Shown in pieces: positions 8,969 through 17,738 of a stretch of DNA of 64,000 nt (the first letter of the stretch is position 1; every line of letters begins with the position of its first letter). The translations under genes and the position numbers were made by a program. A model generated the notes under the pieces. The model ran no database searches and had not been told where the DNA came from. It was given only the letters and a program-made list of their open reading frames with translations. The stretch covers positions 806,001-870,000 of the forward strand of contig NZ_CP066339.1 of the NCBI RefSeq assembly GCF_016406125.1, in the 5' to 3' direction. This stretch comes from Alicyclobacillus sp. SO9 (GTDB lineage Bacteria; Bacillota; Bacilli; Alicyclobacillales; Alicyclobacillaceae).

Positions 8969-11941
8969 ATGTATACCCGTGTCAGAGAGCTGCTAACCCC
9001 AGAAGAACGATTGAAATACATGGAGATTCCGAACGACATTGATGAATGGACGTTAGGGACACGCTTCACATTTACGTCGCATGATATCGAAGTGATTCAA
9101 CGTCACCGCAGAGACTACAACCGTCTCGGGTTTGCCGTACAGTTGTGTGTACTGCGGTATCTGGGTTGGACACTTTCCGATGTGCGGAACATACCTGAAC
9201 GAGCCCTCAGCTATGTCGCCAAGCAGATTCGCGTAAATGCGTCCGAATTCCAAACTTACTTTCAAAGAGAGGCAACGAGATATGAACATTTAGAAGAAAT
9301 TCGTCGGGAGTATGGATTCTCCACCTTCACACCCAGCGAATATCGTTGGCTCTCGAAACTGTTGACGGAACATGCGATGGTCAACGGCAGCCCGTTGCAT
9401 CTCATTCAAATTGGTTTAGATGAGCTGCGTAAGCGCAAAGTGATCTTGCCTGCGATGGCAACCATCGAAAGGGCCGTATGGGAAGCACGGAAACGAACAG
9501 AGGATAGGATTTTCAAGGTACTCAGCGCTTCATTGACAGACAGTCAAATGCTTAGTTTGGATGGCTTACTATCCCTGGTGCCTGGTACCAATAAAACGTA
9601 TTTGGCTTGGTTACAGGAGGTCCCTGGCCAGTCCTCTCCGGATACGTTTCTAAAGGTTGTCGACAAACTTGAGTATGTCCGAGCACTGAAGCTCCAAGTA
9701 GATACCCAGGGGATCCATCCAAACCGGCTACGACAATTATCTAAAATTGGCTCGCGGTACGAGCCGCGATCATTCCGTCGATTCAATGACCCCAAGAAAT
9801 ACGCTATACTCGCGGCTTACCTACTTGATTTGATTCAAGACCTGACCGATCAAGCATTTGAAATACACGACAGGCAGATTATGTCTCTGTTATCAAAGGG
9901 AAGAAAGGCACAGGAGGAAGTTCAGAAACATAACGGAAAGTCCATCAACGAAAAGGTCGTTCATTTTGCCAGTTTAGGGGATGCACTGATAAAGGCTCGT
10001 AACGAAGGAGTCGACCCGTTTGTCGCGCTAGAAGCCGTTATGCCGTGGGACAAGCTGGTTGCTTCCGTGGAGGAGGCAAAAAGCCTTGCACGACCGGTTG
10101 ATTACGATTACTTAGACTTGCTGGAGAAGAAGTTCTACTCACTTCGGAAGTACACACCAACGTTGCTGAAGTCCCTAGAATTCCGCTCAACCAGGTCTGC
10201 GGAATCCCTGATGAGAGCGGTTGACATCATCCGCGACATGAACGAATCCGGAAAACGCAAAGTACCGGAAGACGCACCCCTTGAATTTGTGTCGAATCGC
10301 TGGCAAAAGCATGTCTATGACGATGATGGAACCATTAACCGTCATTATTATGAGATGGCGGTTCTTACCGAACTGCGAAACTATGTCCGTTCCGGGGATG
10401 TATCCATTGTTGGGAGCCGACAACACAAGGACTTCGATGAGTATCTGGTCTCTACGGAAGATTGGGCAAGGCTTGAGCCAACTCAGGCTCGGTTTGCGGT
10501 GAGTATATCCGCCAATGAGTATCTGGAAGAGCGTATGGAATCATTGTCAAAACGCTTAGAATGGGTATCGTCTAACATCGAGGGGCTGGAAGGTGTAGAC
10601 CTGGAGCACGGAACACTGCACATAGATCGGTTGGAAAAGGACGTACCTGATGAAGCAAGAGAGTTTAGCTTATCACTCTACGAATTGCTACCTCGCGTCA
10701 AACTAACGGATTTACTGATTGAAGTAGCTCAATGGACCGGATTTCACGAACAGTTTGTTCATGCTTCCACCAACCGTATGCCGAACGAAGAGGAAACCAC
10801 TGTAGTGATGGCCACCCTTATGGCGATGGGAACAAACGTAGGCCTTACAAAGATGGCTGAATCTACACCAGGTATTTCGTATCGGCAGATGGCAAATGTA
10901 GCACAATGGCGGCTCTACGAGGATGCGATGAATAAAGCTCAAGCTGTACTGGTGAATTTTCATCACCGCTTAGCCCTACCGTCCTATTGGGGCGATGGAA
11001 CCACGTCGTCATCAGATGGCATGCGCGTACCGATAGGAGTATCTGCACTACACGCAGATGCCAACCCTCATTACGGCCATGGTAAGGGAGCGACCATTTA
11101 CCGCTTTGTCAGCGACCAGTTTTCAAGTTTTTACACCAAGGTGATTAACACAAACGCAAGGGACGCGGTGCATGTCATTGATGGGCTGTTACACCATGAA
11201 ACGGATTTGGCTATTGAAGAACACTACACGGATACAGCCGGTTACACGGACCAGGTTTTTGGTTTGACGCACCTGCTTGGATTTCATTTTGCACCTCGCT
11301 TACGTGATTTATCGGATTCCAAGCTCTTCTCCTTTGGTAAAGCAGCTGATTTCCCCAAACTTGAGAAGCTGCTGCGTGGTCAAATCAATACAAAAGTCAT
11401 TCGGGAGAATTACGACGATGTATTGAGATTAGCGTATTCGATTCGGGAGGGCACCGTCTCTGCTTCGCTCATCATGGGGAAGCTCGGATCCTACGCACGG
11501 CAGAATCGCTTGGCCACGGCGCTTCGGGAAATGGGTCGGATAGAAAAGACGATCTTCATTTTGGACTACATTTCGAGCGAAGCCCTACGAAGGAAAATCA
11601 ATCGTGGATTGAATAAAGGCGAGGCGATGAACGCTATAGCCAGAGCGATATTCTTTGGCAAGCGTGGAGAACTGCGCGAACGTGCACTCCAAGACCAACT
11701 CCAACGGGCTAGTGCGCTCAATATTCTAATCAATGCGATCAGCGTGTGGAATACGGTTTACTTGACCAAAGCAATGGAATTCAAAAAGGCACAAGGTGGT
11801 CTCCGGGAGGAACTATTGCATCATATTTCCCCACTAGGCTGGGAACACATTAATTTCTTAGGCGAATACACATTCAACGTAAGTCAACCAAGAGATCTGG
11901 ACTCACTGCGTCCGCTTCGTGTTCAAGCAGCAGCACCTTAG
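8969..11941 (+). CDS. tnpA: Tn3-family transposase TnpA, 990 aa, intact
   Basis: This is a full-length Tn3-type transposase that pastes the element by replicative transposition. An N-terminal DUF4158-type region (about 1-170) precedes long helical segments. The C-terminal DDE domain runs from about 560, with D in SSDGMRV, D in TDTAGYTDQ and E in REMGRIEKT. ATG 8969 follows AGGGGCG. The gene reads towards the 38-bp right terminal repeat, 37 bp after the stop. Nothing suggests inactivation. Confidence 0.97.
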   Translation: MYTRVRELLTPEERLKYMEIPNDIDEWTLGTRFTFTSHDIEVIQRHRRDYNRLGFAVQLCVLRYLGWTLSDVRNIPERALSYVAKQIRVNASEFQTYFQREATRYEHLEEIRREYGFSTFTPSEYRWLSKLLTEHAMVNGSPLHLIQIGLDELRKRKVILPAMATIERAVWEARKRTEDRIFKVLSASLTDSQMLSLDGLLSLVPGTNKTYLAWLQEVPGQSSPDTFLKVVDKLEYVRALKLQVDTQGIHPNRLRQLSKIGSRYEPRSFRRFNDPKKYAILAAYLLDLIQDLTDQAFEIHDRQIMSLLSKGRKAQEEVQKHNGKSINEKVVHFASLGDALIKARNEGVDPFVALEAVMPWDKLVASVEEAKSLARPVDYDYLDLLEKKFYSLRKYTPTLLKSLEFRSTRSAESLMRAVDIIRDMNESGKRKVPEDAPLEFVSNRWQKHVYDDDGTINRHYYEMAVLTELRNYVRSGDVSIVGSRQHKDFDEYLVSTEDWARLEPTQARFAVSISANEYLEERMESLSKRLEWVSSNIEGLEGVDLEHGTLHIDRLEKDVPDEAREFSLSLYELLPRVKLTDLLIEVAQWTGFHEQFVHASTNRMPNEEETTVVMATLMAMGTNVGLTKMAESTPGISYRQMANVAQWRLYEDAMNKAQAVLVNFHHRLALPSYWGDGTTSSSDGMRVPIGVSALHADANPHYGHGKGATIYRFVSDQFSSFYTKVINTNARDAVHVIDGLLHHETDLAIEEHYTDTAGYTDQVFGLTHLLGFHFAPRLRDLSDSKLFSFGKAADFPKLEKLLRGQINTKVIRENYDDVLRLAYSIREGTVSASLIMGKLGSYARQNRLATALREMGRIEKTIFILDYISSEALRRKINRGLNKGEAMNAIARAIFFGKRGELRERALQDQLQRASALNILINAISVWNTVYLTKAMEFKKAQGGLREELLHHISPLGWEHINFLGEYTFNVSQPRDLDSLRPLRVQAAAP

Positions 11942-11977
11942 AGTAAAGAAAAGCGATATTTTTGTTCCAATAAATGT

Positions 11978-12015
11978 CTTAGCGTATATTTTCGTTAAAA
12001 TGTCGGCGGTACCCC
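11978..12015 (+). repeat. Right terminal inverted repeat of the second Tn3 transposon
   Basis: This 38-bp sequence starts CTTAGCGTATATTTTCG and ends GGCGGTACCCC. Its complement begins GGGGTACCGCC, the outer sequence of Tn4430-type repeats. The next 5 bp, TAACA, would be the target duplication. The repeat lies inside the 3' end of a hicB gene. Confidence 0.92.
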
Positions 12016-12258
12016 TAACATGACAAATTCGCCTTTTTCTAGTTCTATACTTTGAGGTTCGGAGGGAACTGGCATATCTTCCCTATGCTGCTCTGCGTCC
12101 CATAACCACAGTTCCATAGCCTCACGCGCATTTGCAAGTGCTGCATCGGTTGTATCACCTTCAGTGATACAACCCGGCAGGTCAGGGAAGGTCACGGTGT
12201 ACCCAACCTCGTCACCCTCTGCTGGGTCAAATACGGAAGGGAATATATATTTTTCCAT
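11995..12258 (-). pseudogene. hicB: HicB antitoxin, 3' end replaced by transposon repeat
   Basis: The N-terminal HicB fold is intact (EKYIFPSVFDPAEGDEVGYTVTFPDLPGC, quoted in parts: PSVFDP, VTFPDLPGC). After VML the frame enters the Tn3 terminal repeat, which supplies the last residues GVPPTF and the stop. The complete HicB at 14634 shows what is lost: about 45 residues with the DNA-binding ribbon-helix-helix tail (KKTLSIPKWLDDL type). The antitoxin may still bind HicA but probably cannot autorepress. Confidence 0.85.
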
Positions 12259-12473
12259 ATTTTAAATCCTCCTTTGGGCCTCATTTGAGATTTTAGGATT
12301 GAATTGGTTGTCTTAGGTTTCAGAGTTACATTTCCGTAGTCTGGAACCTGTATCTTTCCACTCTTCTTGGGATGTCGGAATTGTTTGTGGCTATCCTTCT
12401 GAGCTACTAAGTACCATCCGTCCTTTTCAAGTAGCTTGACCATCTCCTTAGCAGTGTAGTTCTTGGCTGTCAT
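12192..12473 (-). CDS. hicA: HicA mRNA interferase toxin, 93 aa
   Basis: HicA toxins are small RNA-binding ribonucleases of the dsRBD-like fold with a catalytic His. KLLEKDGWYLVAQKDSHKQF followed by RHP matches the family, with the active His in DSHKQF. ATG 12473 has GGGAGGGG upstream. The protein is longer than usual: after NSILK it lacks the usual short ending and runs 67 bp into hicB. This may be a worn 3' end or a frameshift. The toxin-antitoxin pair sits beside the transposon insertion. Confidence 0.8.
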   Translation of the reverse strand: MTAKNYTAKEMVKLLEKDGWYLVAQKDSHKQFRHPKKSGKIQVPDYGNVTLKPKTTNSILKSQMRPKGGFKIWKNIYSLPYLTQQRVTRLGTP

Positions 12474-12778
12474 GCCATCCCCTCCCGACAACAATATTAT
12501 AACACGTGTCTTTGACACGTGTAGATGAAAAGCTGAAGAGTTACGTGTTTTGTTATTCGCTATGGTAATTCCAGACCATGATCAATTAGATGGTTCTTCT
12601 AAGAAGGTAATATGACTTCTTAGAGAGAACCCCGGTCCTTGCTCTATGTATGGGCTGCCTCGGTTCGACGATAAAATACAGTCGTAGTGGATATGTGTAA
12701 ATGGGTTTGGGAATAGATGCTATTGTAGGTCCTCTAACAACATTGTACTCTGTATGTAAAAGGAAACTGGAGGTACTG
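12474..12778. other. Intergenic region with a long hairpin
   Basis: No gene was found here. An inverted repeat at 12592-12631 (GGTTCTTCTAAGAAG paired with CTTCTTAGAGAGAACC) could fold into a stable stem upstream of the serine recombinase. The divergent hicA and recombinase promoters must lie here, but I could not place them. Confidence 0.45.
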
Positions 12779-14338
12779 ATGAGGAAGGCCGTTATCTATA
12801 CAAGAGTATCAACAGACGAACAAACAAGAGGATTCAGTTTGGAGTCTCAACGAGAACGAGGTATAAACAAGGCAGATGAATTAGGTGTCACAGATACTAT
12901 AGTGTTTGAAGAAGCCGGCGTCTCTGGTGAAGTGATAAACCGACCTGCACTTATGGATGCTATAGCAGCGTCTCAGCGTGATGAGAGCGTGAAATATTTC
13001 ATCTGCAGCGATCCAGACCGACTTTCTCGTGATTTGACATACCTCCTTTTGTTCACAGAGCAAATCGAAAAAGGTAAACGAGTCGAATTAGTCTTTACGG
13101 ATTTCAATCGTGAAGATACGGCAGAAGGCAAGTTGTTTTATTCCATTCGTGGTGCTATAGCGGAGTTTGAAAAGGCAATGATTCGTCGACGTACCATTGG
13201 TGGTAAAATCAAGAAGGCCCAACAACATAAATGGACCCATTGGCCAGATATCTATGGCTACAATTACAACGAGGGCGTTGTCACGGAGAATGAGGAAGAA
13301 GCCCGCACGGTTCGCATGATTTATGAATGGGGTTCAAACATGGGCACTGCCTCTATTTGTGGCCGGCTTCATGCTCTGGGAATATCTTCTCCAAGGGGGT
13401 CCAGAACGTGGTCACGTACGACAGTAAAGAGAATCTTAGAGAATAAATCATATCACACGGGAAAGACGTTCATCCGTAAGTATGACACCGGTGGAACTCA
13501 TCTAAACAAGTATAGGGCGGATGAAGACAAGTTGGAAAGGAAACTTCGGCCAAGAGATGAGTGGGTGGAAATGGAGATCCCGCCATTGGTCACTGAGGAA
13601 GCTTTTCAGGCAGTACAACGCCGGTCATTAGTCGCTCGCAGACGTGCAACTAGCAACATAAATGGACGTTTCTTGCTCAGTGGACTTTTGAGGTGTGGAC
13701 ATTGTGGGAAGACTTGGCACGGTCACTCTGGGTGGAATCATAATAAGACTAAGAGACGTATCTATTATGTCTGCACATACAAATCACCAGGGCCGCCCAA
13801 AGGACAGGGATTAGAAAGATGCCCTACATCTTTCGAGCCTGCGCCGTTGATTGAAGAAGCCGTCTGGAATACGGTGAAGGGATGGATTCTGGACGATGAA
13901 CAGATATCTGCTTTTCACAACGCACAACTGACGCGACATAAGCCGAGTAGCCATAGTGCTGAACGCGAAAAGCTTGTTGAGCGGTTCAACCAGATAAATC
14001 GAGAAGAAGATGCGTTAATCGAACGCTTAGCCAGAGAGTCCAATCCCCGAGTGCGCGGTAAGTTGAATGAACGTCTTGATAAAATTTCGGCAGAATTAGA
14101 TCAGATTCAGACATTGCTTGATGAGTTAGACTCTGCTGAATCAGAGACAGCAGCAAGCGAAATAGATTCCGAAGCAATAAGTTGGATTCGTGAAAACCTT
14201 CCGGATCCTGAACAAATGTCCTTTGAGCAAAAGTACGAGGTAATTCACCGCTTGATTACGGAGATCGTCATTCAGCAACAAGGTGACGAGTTACAGTTAG
14301 ACATTAGAACTCTCAGACCAATGCCTCCCAAGGGTTGA
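12779..14338 (+). CDS. Large serine recombinase, SpoIVCA-like, 519 aa
   Basis: The N-terminal resolvase domain has catalytic Ser11 in YTRVSTDEQ. SDPDRLSRDL and AEGKLFYSIRGAIAEFEKA closely resemble SpoIVCA, the enzyme that excises skin from sigK in B. subtilis. A recombinase domain follows (from about 165), then a zinc ribbon (CGHCGKTWHGH ... C ... C) and a coiled coil near 390-460. ATG 12779 follows GGAGG. Downstream are hicAB and then the 3' part of a gerAA gene, so it may excise an element from gerAA, but the other end is not in view. Confidence 0.93.
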   Translation: MRKAVIYTRVSTDEQTRGFSLESQRERGINKADELGVTDTIVFEEAGVSGEVINRPALMDAIAASQRDESVKYFICSDPDRLSRDLTYLLLFTEQIEKGKRVELVFTDFNREDTAEGKLFYSIRGAIAEFEKAMIRRRTIGGKIKKAQQHKWTHWPDIYGYNYNEGVVTENEEEARTVRMIYEWGSNMGTASICGRLHALGISSPRGSRTWSRTTVKRILENKSYHTGKTFIRKYDTGGTHLNKYRADEDKLERKLRPRDEWVEMEIPPLVTEEAFQAVQRRSLVARRRATSNINGRFLLSGLLRCGHCGKTWHGHSGWNHNKTKRRIYYVCTYKSPGPPKGQGLERCPTSFEPAPLIEEAVWNTVKGWILDDEQISAFHNAQLTRHKPSSHSAEREKLVERFNQINREEDALIERLARESNPRVRGKLNERLDKISAELDQIQTLLDELDSAESETAASEIDSEAISWIRENLPDPEQMSFEQKYEVIHRLITEIVIQQQGDELQLDIRTLRPMPPKG

Positions 14339-14386
14339 CACGTATAATCATACGTATTACAATGGTGTTAGGAGGCGATGGGAACG

Positions 14387-14587
14387 ATGAAAAGCTATTC
14401 GTCCAGAGAAATCATACAAATCATCACAGCGGACGGATGGTATTTTGTCCGAGCCATCGGCGACCATCATCAGTACAAACACCCAACAAAATTAGGTAGG
14501 GTGACAGTGACGCACCCTGTCAAAGATATCCCAGTTGGTACGGCTCGAAGCATATTCCAGCAGGCAGGTCTTCCAATACCTCGATGA
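14387..14587 (+). CDS. hicA: HicA-family toxin, 66 aa
   Basis: A compact HicA: SREIIQIITADGWYFVRAIGDHHQYKHP contains the family core (DGWYFVR) and the catalytic His in GDHHQYKHP. It ends with the usual ARSIFQQAGL. ATG 14387 is preferred over 14378, because TTAGGAGG lies only 2 bases from the latter. The hicB gene follows 46 bp downstream in the usual toxin-antitoxin order. Confidence 0.88.
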   Translation: MKSYSSREIIQIITADGWYFVRAIGDHHQYKHPTKLGRVTVTHPVKDIPVGTARSIFQQAGLPIPR

Positions 14588-14633
14588 TACGATAATCGCT
14601 GGCCCAGCGGTAAGGGCATGGGAGTGATCGCAC

Positions 14634-15044
14634 ATGGCAAAAGATAGGTATGTATATCCGGCAATCTTCGATTATGCCGACGACGGTATCTCCATAGAAT
14701 TTCCGGATCTACCTGGATGTCTACCATGCGCAGAGACCACGGAAGAGGGAGTAAAAAACGCTCGTGAGGCCATGGCCCTTCACTTGTATGGCATGGAACA
14801 AGACCGAGACTTTATTCCGAATCCAACAGACATTACGGAATTACGGGTTGGACAAAATCAAGCCATCGTTTTGGTAGAGGTCTGGATGCCTCCGTTTAGG
14901 GATGAAATGGAACTTCGAGCAGTGAAGAAGACACTTAGTATCCCTAAATGGCTCGACGACTTGGCGCAAGACCAGCATGTAAATTTCTCGCATCTTTTGC
15001 AAGATGCGCTGAAGCAGCACTTAGGTGTAAAGGATAGAGTATGA
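14634..15044 (+). CDS. hicB: HicB-family antitoxin, 136 aa
   Basis: The N-terminal HicB domain (YVYPAIFDYADDGISIEFPD, then LPGC) would bind and block HicA. The C-terminal tail KKTLSIPKWLDDLAQDQHVNF has the pattern of a ribbon-helix-helix DNA-binding domain for autoregulation. GGGAGTGATC precedes the ATG. The gene is complete, unlike the copy at 11995. Confidence 0.9.
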   Translation: MAKDRYVYPAIFDYADDGISIEFPDLPGCLPCAETTEEGVKNAREAMALHLYGMEQDRDFIPNPTDITELRVGQNQAIVLVEVWMPPFRDEMELRAVKKTLSIPKWLDDLAQDQHVNFSHLLQDALKQHLGVKDRV

Positions 15045-15049
15045 CATAG

Positions 15050-15083
15050 AAAACTCGCTGCTCGCCAGCGAGTTTTATTTTAG
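15050..15083 (+). terminator. Terminator after hicAB
   Basis: The 11-bp stem AAAACTCGCTG / CAGCGAGTTTT is followed by ATTTTA, just after the hicB stop. The A/T ends make it potentially bidirectional. Confidence 0.85.
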
Positions 15084-15177
15084 AGTTCATGCGCTTCTTT
15101 CCTAGCGATACACGGAAGCATTCTCCCTTCTCAGTATACCTACCTGTGCTGAAAACCGCTCATATTTCCCCCGCTGA

Positions 15178-15651
15178 TTGTTAATGCTTGTATCGACAAT
15201 TGGCATTGTGGGGGCGTTGATTATTGGGCAATCTGCGGTACAGGCCGGCATTGTCAGTCCCTTGCTTGTGATTATTGTCGCCGTAACGGCCCTGGCGTCC
15301 TTCACTATACCCAACTACAACTTGACGCTGGCTGTACGCGTGCTGCGCTTTGTTTTCATGTTCAGTGCAGCATTTTTCGGGTTTTACGGTATTGCACTTC
15401 TGTGGACGTTTATGACAGTGAAACTGGCGACACAAAAGTCGTTTGGCGTTCCTTTCCTTTCCCCAGTTGCGCCCGCTTCAGATGCATCAATGGATGTGTT
15501 TCTGCGGGGACCGGCCTACGCTATGAACCAGCGGCCTAAGTTCCTGTTTACACAAAAACGCGATCGTCAGCAGCCCGTAACCAGGCCGTGGAGTCCGCAG
15601 ACCAGTCAAACGGCACGACAGAAATCAAAGAAGGGAAAGGGGAAACAGTAA
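15178..15651 (+). pseudogene. GerA-family spore germination receptor A subunit, 3' part only
   Basis: The segment STIGIVGALIIGQSAVQAG followed by IVSPLLVIIV is the last third of a GerAA-type protein: membrane helices, FMFSAAFFGFYG, then the loop SFGVPFLSPVAP and a basic tail. GerAA proteins have about 480 residues, so some 330 N-terminal residues are missing. The frame is closed by TGA at 15175-15177. Homology begins abruptly at about 15184, behind the hicAB terminator. The stop overlaps the gerAB start (TAATG). Either the gene is dead, or its 5' part lies left of the window and is joined by the SpoIVCA-like recombinase. Confidence 0.85.
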
Positions 15652-16769
15652 TGTCACAGAGAGAAAAGACGACTTTAGTGCCGCCAAGTGAACTGGGTGC
15701 ATTGCAGATAGCGTTTGTCGGAACCGAAGCATTTCTGACTTATCCCCGGTATACGGCACAGTTGGCGCTAGAGGCTTCATGGATGATACCGCTTATTTCC
15801 GGCATGATTGCGCTACTGGTGTTTTTGTTTATCAACCGGCTGATAGAATCCAACTTTCCGGGTATGGACATCGTTGATATTACCGAAACCACGATGGGGT
15901 CTTTTGTTGCCAGTGTTGTATCCATCGTACTGTCCCTGTATTTCTTGTTTTCCACTGCTGCAGTCATGCGGTTGTTTATGGAGCACGTTGTAGCCACGGT
16001 GTTGCCGGACACACCACTGCTCGTCGTTGGCCTCTTGTTTAGCGTCGTTGTTGCCTACATCGCTTACCTTGGTATTGAGGCTATCTGCAGAACGGCATAC
16101 CTGCTTTTGCCTGTCCTCTTTATTGGCATCGTCGTCTTGTGTTTGCTTACCTTGAACTGGTGGCATCCCCCGTTTTTGCTACCCTTATGGGGGAGGGGGA
16201 TTCCATCTATTATCCGCAGTTCGTTCTTGTATAGTTCCATTTATATCAATGTCTTGCTGTTGTTAATCATATATCCCCATGCGACCGATGAATCCAAACT
16301 CGGTAGAATCGGCGTAGTCAGTATTGTATCTGCTGACCTGTTGCTCACAGGTTTCCTGCTTGCCTACAATATGGTCTTTCCAGCCTTTGAAGGGCAGTCC
16401 ATATCGTTTCCTCTGTATCAGATGGCCCGTGTTATCTACATCGGACGCTTTTTTCAACGGATGGAGAGCCTGTTCATTTTCCTGTGGGTGATGATCGCGG
16501 TTGTCCGCATGTCCCTGACACTGTGGGCGTTTGTCCACTTAATGGCAAGAGGTCTCAGATGGCCCACCTATAAACCTGGAATTGCTGCAGGTGCGCTGCT
16601 TGCGTTTATGTTGAGTTTAGTTCCCACGAGTGCACTCCAGGCAGTCACTATCGCCAAGACGTATTTGTTGGAATGGGGAGATGTCATTGTTTTTGGGATC
16701 CCAATCACAGTTACAGTGTTGGCGTCATTGCTGAAAACCAAATCGAAAAGGGGAGTGCAAGGTGTCTAG
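15651..16769 (+). CDS. GerAB-type spore germination protein, 372 aa
   Basis: This is an APC-superfamily membrane protein with about 10 helices, the B subunit of a germinant receptor in the inner spore membrane. B subunits are thought to sense the germinant. The N-terminus LGALQIAFVGTEAFLTYPR and RMESLFIFLWV in the second half are typical. ATG 15651 overlaps the gerAA stop. If gerAA is broken the receptor cannot assemble, so its intact state suggests gerAA may be restored. No gerAC gene follows. Confidence 0.9.
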   Translation: MSQREKTTLVPPSELGALQIAFVGTEAFLTYPRYTAQLALEASWMIPLISGMIALLVFLFINRLIESNFPGMDIVDITETTMGSFVASVVSIVLSLYFLFSTAAVMRLFMEHVVATVLPDTPLLVVGLLFSVVVAYIAYLGIEAICRTAYLLLPVLFIGIVVLCLLTLNWWHPPFLLPLWGRGIPSIIRSSFLYSSIYINVLLLLIIYPHATDESKLGRIGVVSIVSADLLLTGFLLAYNMVFPAFEGQSISFPLYQMARVIYIGRFFQRMESLFIFLWVMIAVVRMSLTLWAFVHLMARGLRWPTYKPGIAAGALLAFMLSLVPTSALQAVTIAKTYLLEWGDVIVFGIPITVTVLASLLKTKSKRGVQGV

Positions 16770-16950
16770 TACAATTGTCACCATGATTGGGTTAATGATT
16801 ATCCCTGCAGGTATCTTTATCTACACCATCAATGCAGCCAGGTGGATGCAAAAGAAGAAAAACATGACTGCCGCCGTCTCAGCGTACATGCTGGCAGTTA
16901 TTTCCCTTGCCGCCAGCGGGGTAGTCCTCTACCGCTTAATTGCTGCCTAG
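16762..16950 (+). CDS. Small two-helix membrane protein of the ger operon, 62 aa
   Basis: The GTG start at 16762 overlaps the end of gerAB by 8 bases, with GGGGAG upstream. Residues 4-24 and 38-58 are hydrophobic helices, separated by the basic segment RWMQKKKN. Small two-helix D subunits are known in some germinant receptor operons, and this could be one. That is inferred from position and size only. Confidence 0.65.
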   Translation: MSSTIVTMIGLMIIPAGIFIYTINAARWMQKKKNMTAAVSAYMLAVISLAASGVVLYRLIAA

Positions 16951-17285
16951 TTGGCTGATGAGTGGCATGGAGCGTGAGGGAAACTGGTGAACGGCAGGGA
17001 GCCTGGGGAAGAGCCTGAGAGAAGGTCAGAGAGAAGGTCAGAGAGAGCGGCGACGTTGAAGGAAGAGGCCGGAAAGGGCCTTTTTTACGTTGTGTTTCTT
17101 TTGTTTTCGAAAGTGAACGCACGCATCCGGTCGTCCTTGTATAATAGACGCAAGGTGATTGGCTGAAGGTGGCGGAGTTGAGGAAACTGCAAGTTGTGTT
17201 AATGATAGACCACGCGTGCATTGCACTAAGTAGAGTGCCCCGTAACACCAGTGCGCAACACAGGGTACAGAAAGGACGGGATAGT
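16951..17285. other. Intergenic region with a short tandem repeat
   Basis: It holds two direct 12-bp copies of GAGAGAAGGTCA (17017-17040) plus a partial third, then the ger terminator. In-frame starts for rnhA upstream of 17286 have no ribosome site and were not used. Confidence 0.5.
17066..17086 (+). terminator. Terminator of the ger operon
   Basis: The stem AGGCC / GGCCT with loop GGAAAG is followed by a run of T (TTTTTT from 17081). It is the first such signal after the small membrane protein gene. Confidence 0.7.
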
Positions 17286-17738
17286 TTGGCGAAAGAAAAG
17301 TCCCCGATGAAACAAATTGAAATTTGGACAGACGGAGCTTGTTCGGGGAATCCAGGACCCGGAGGCTGGGCTGCGGTCCTCACATATGAAGGACATACAA
17401 AAGAAATCTCAGGCGGAGAAGAAAACACCACGAATCAGCGCATGGAAATTGCAGCGGTGATGAACGCCCTTGAATCGCTCAAGGAACCCTGTGATGTGAC
17501 CATATACAGTGACTCGGCCTATGTTATCAACTGCTTCAAACAAAAGTGGTACGTATCGTGGCAGAAGAATGGATGGAAGAACAGCAAAGGACAGCCGGTT
17601 CAAAATCGCGATTTGTGGGAACGTCTCCTAGATGCGCGGAATTCACACCATATTCAATTTGAAAAGGTGAAAGGACATGCTGGAGTAGACCTTAATGAAC
17701 GCTGCGATGAACTGGCCCGTGAGGCAATCCCGAGATGA
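17286..17738 (+). CDS. rnhA: Ribonuclease HI, 150 aa
   Basis: This enzyme cuts the RNA strand of RNA-DNA hybrids. The acidic active-site set is present: D in WTDGACSGNPGPGGW, E in QRMEIAAV, D in YSDSAYV and D in VDLNERCDELA, with the His of VKGHAG. TTG 17286 follows AAAGGACGGG and gives the usual family length. An ATG at 17307 is the alternative. It overlaps queG by ATGA, so the two are translated together. Confidence 0.96.
   Translation: MAKEKSPMKQIEIWTDGACSGNPGPGGWAAVLTYEGHTKEISGGEENTTNQRMEIAAVMNALESLKEPCDVTIYSDSAYVINCFKQKWYVSWQKNGWKNSKGQPVQNRDLWERLLDARNSHHIQFEKVKGHAGVDLNERCDELAREAIPR

Larger units (their letters stand above)
8196..12015. mobile_element. Tn4430-like Tn3 transposon (tnpI-like + tnpA)
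   Basis: The unit contains a tyrosine recombinase, a palindromic resolution site, an intact TnpA and a 38-bp right repeat that starts GGGGTACCGCC read inwards, as in Tn4430. The right end is exact at 12015. No good left repeat was found; 8183-8201 has only the inner part (AAATATACGGCTAAAG against AAATATACGCTAAG). The left boundary given is therefore the end of the recombinase gene, not a proven end. The left repeat may be degenerate or lost. Confidence 0.7.
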
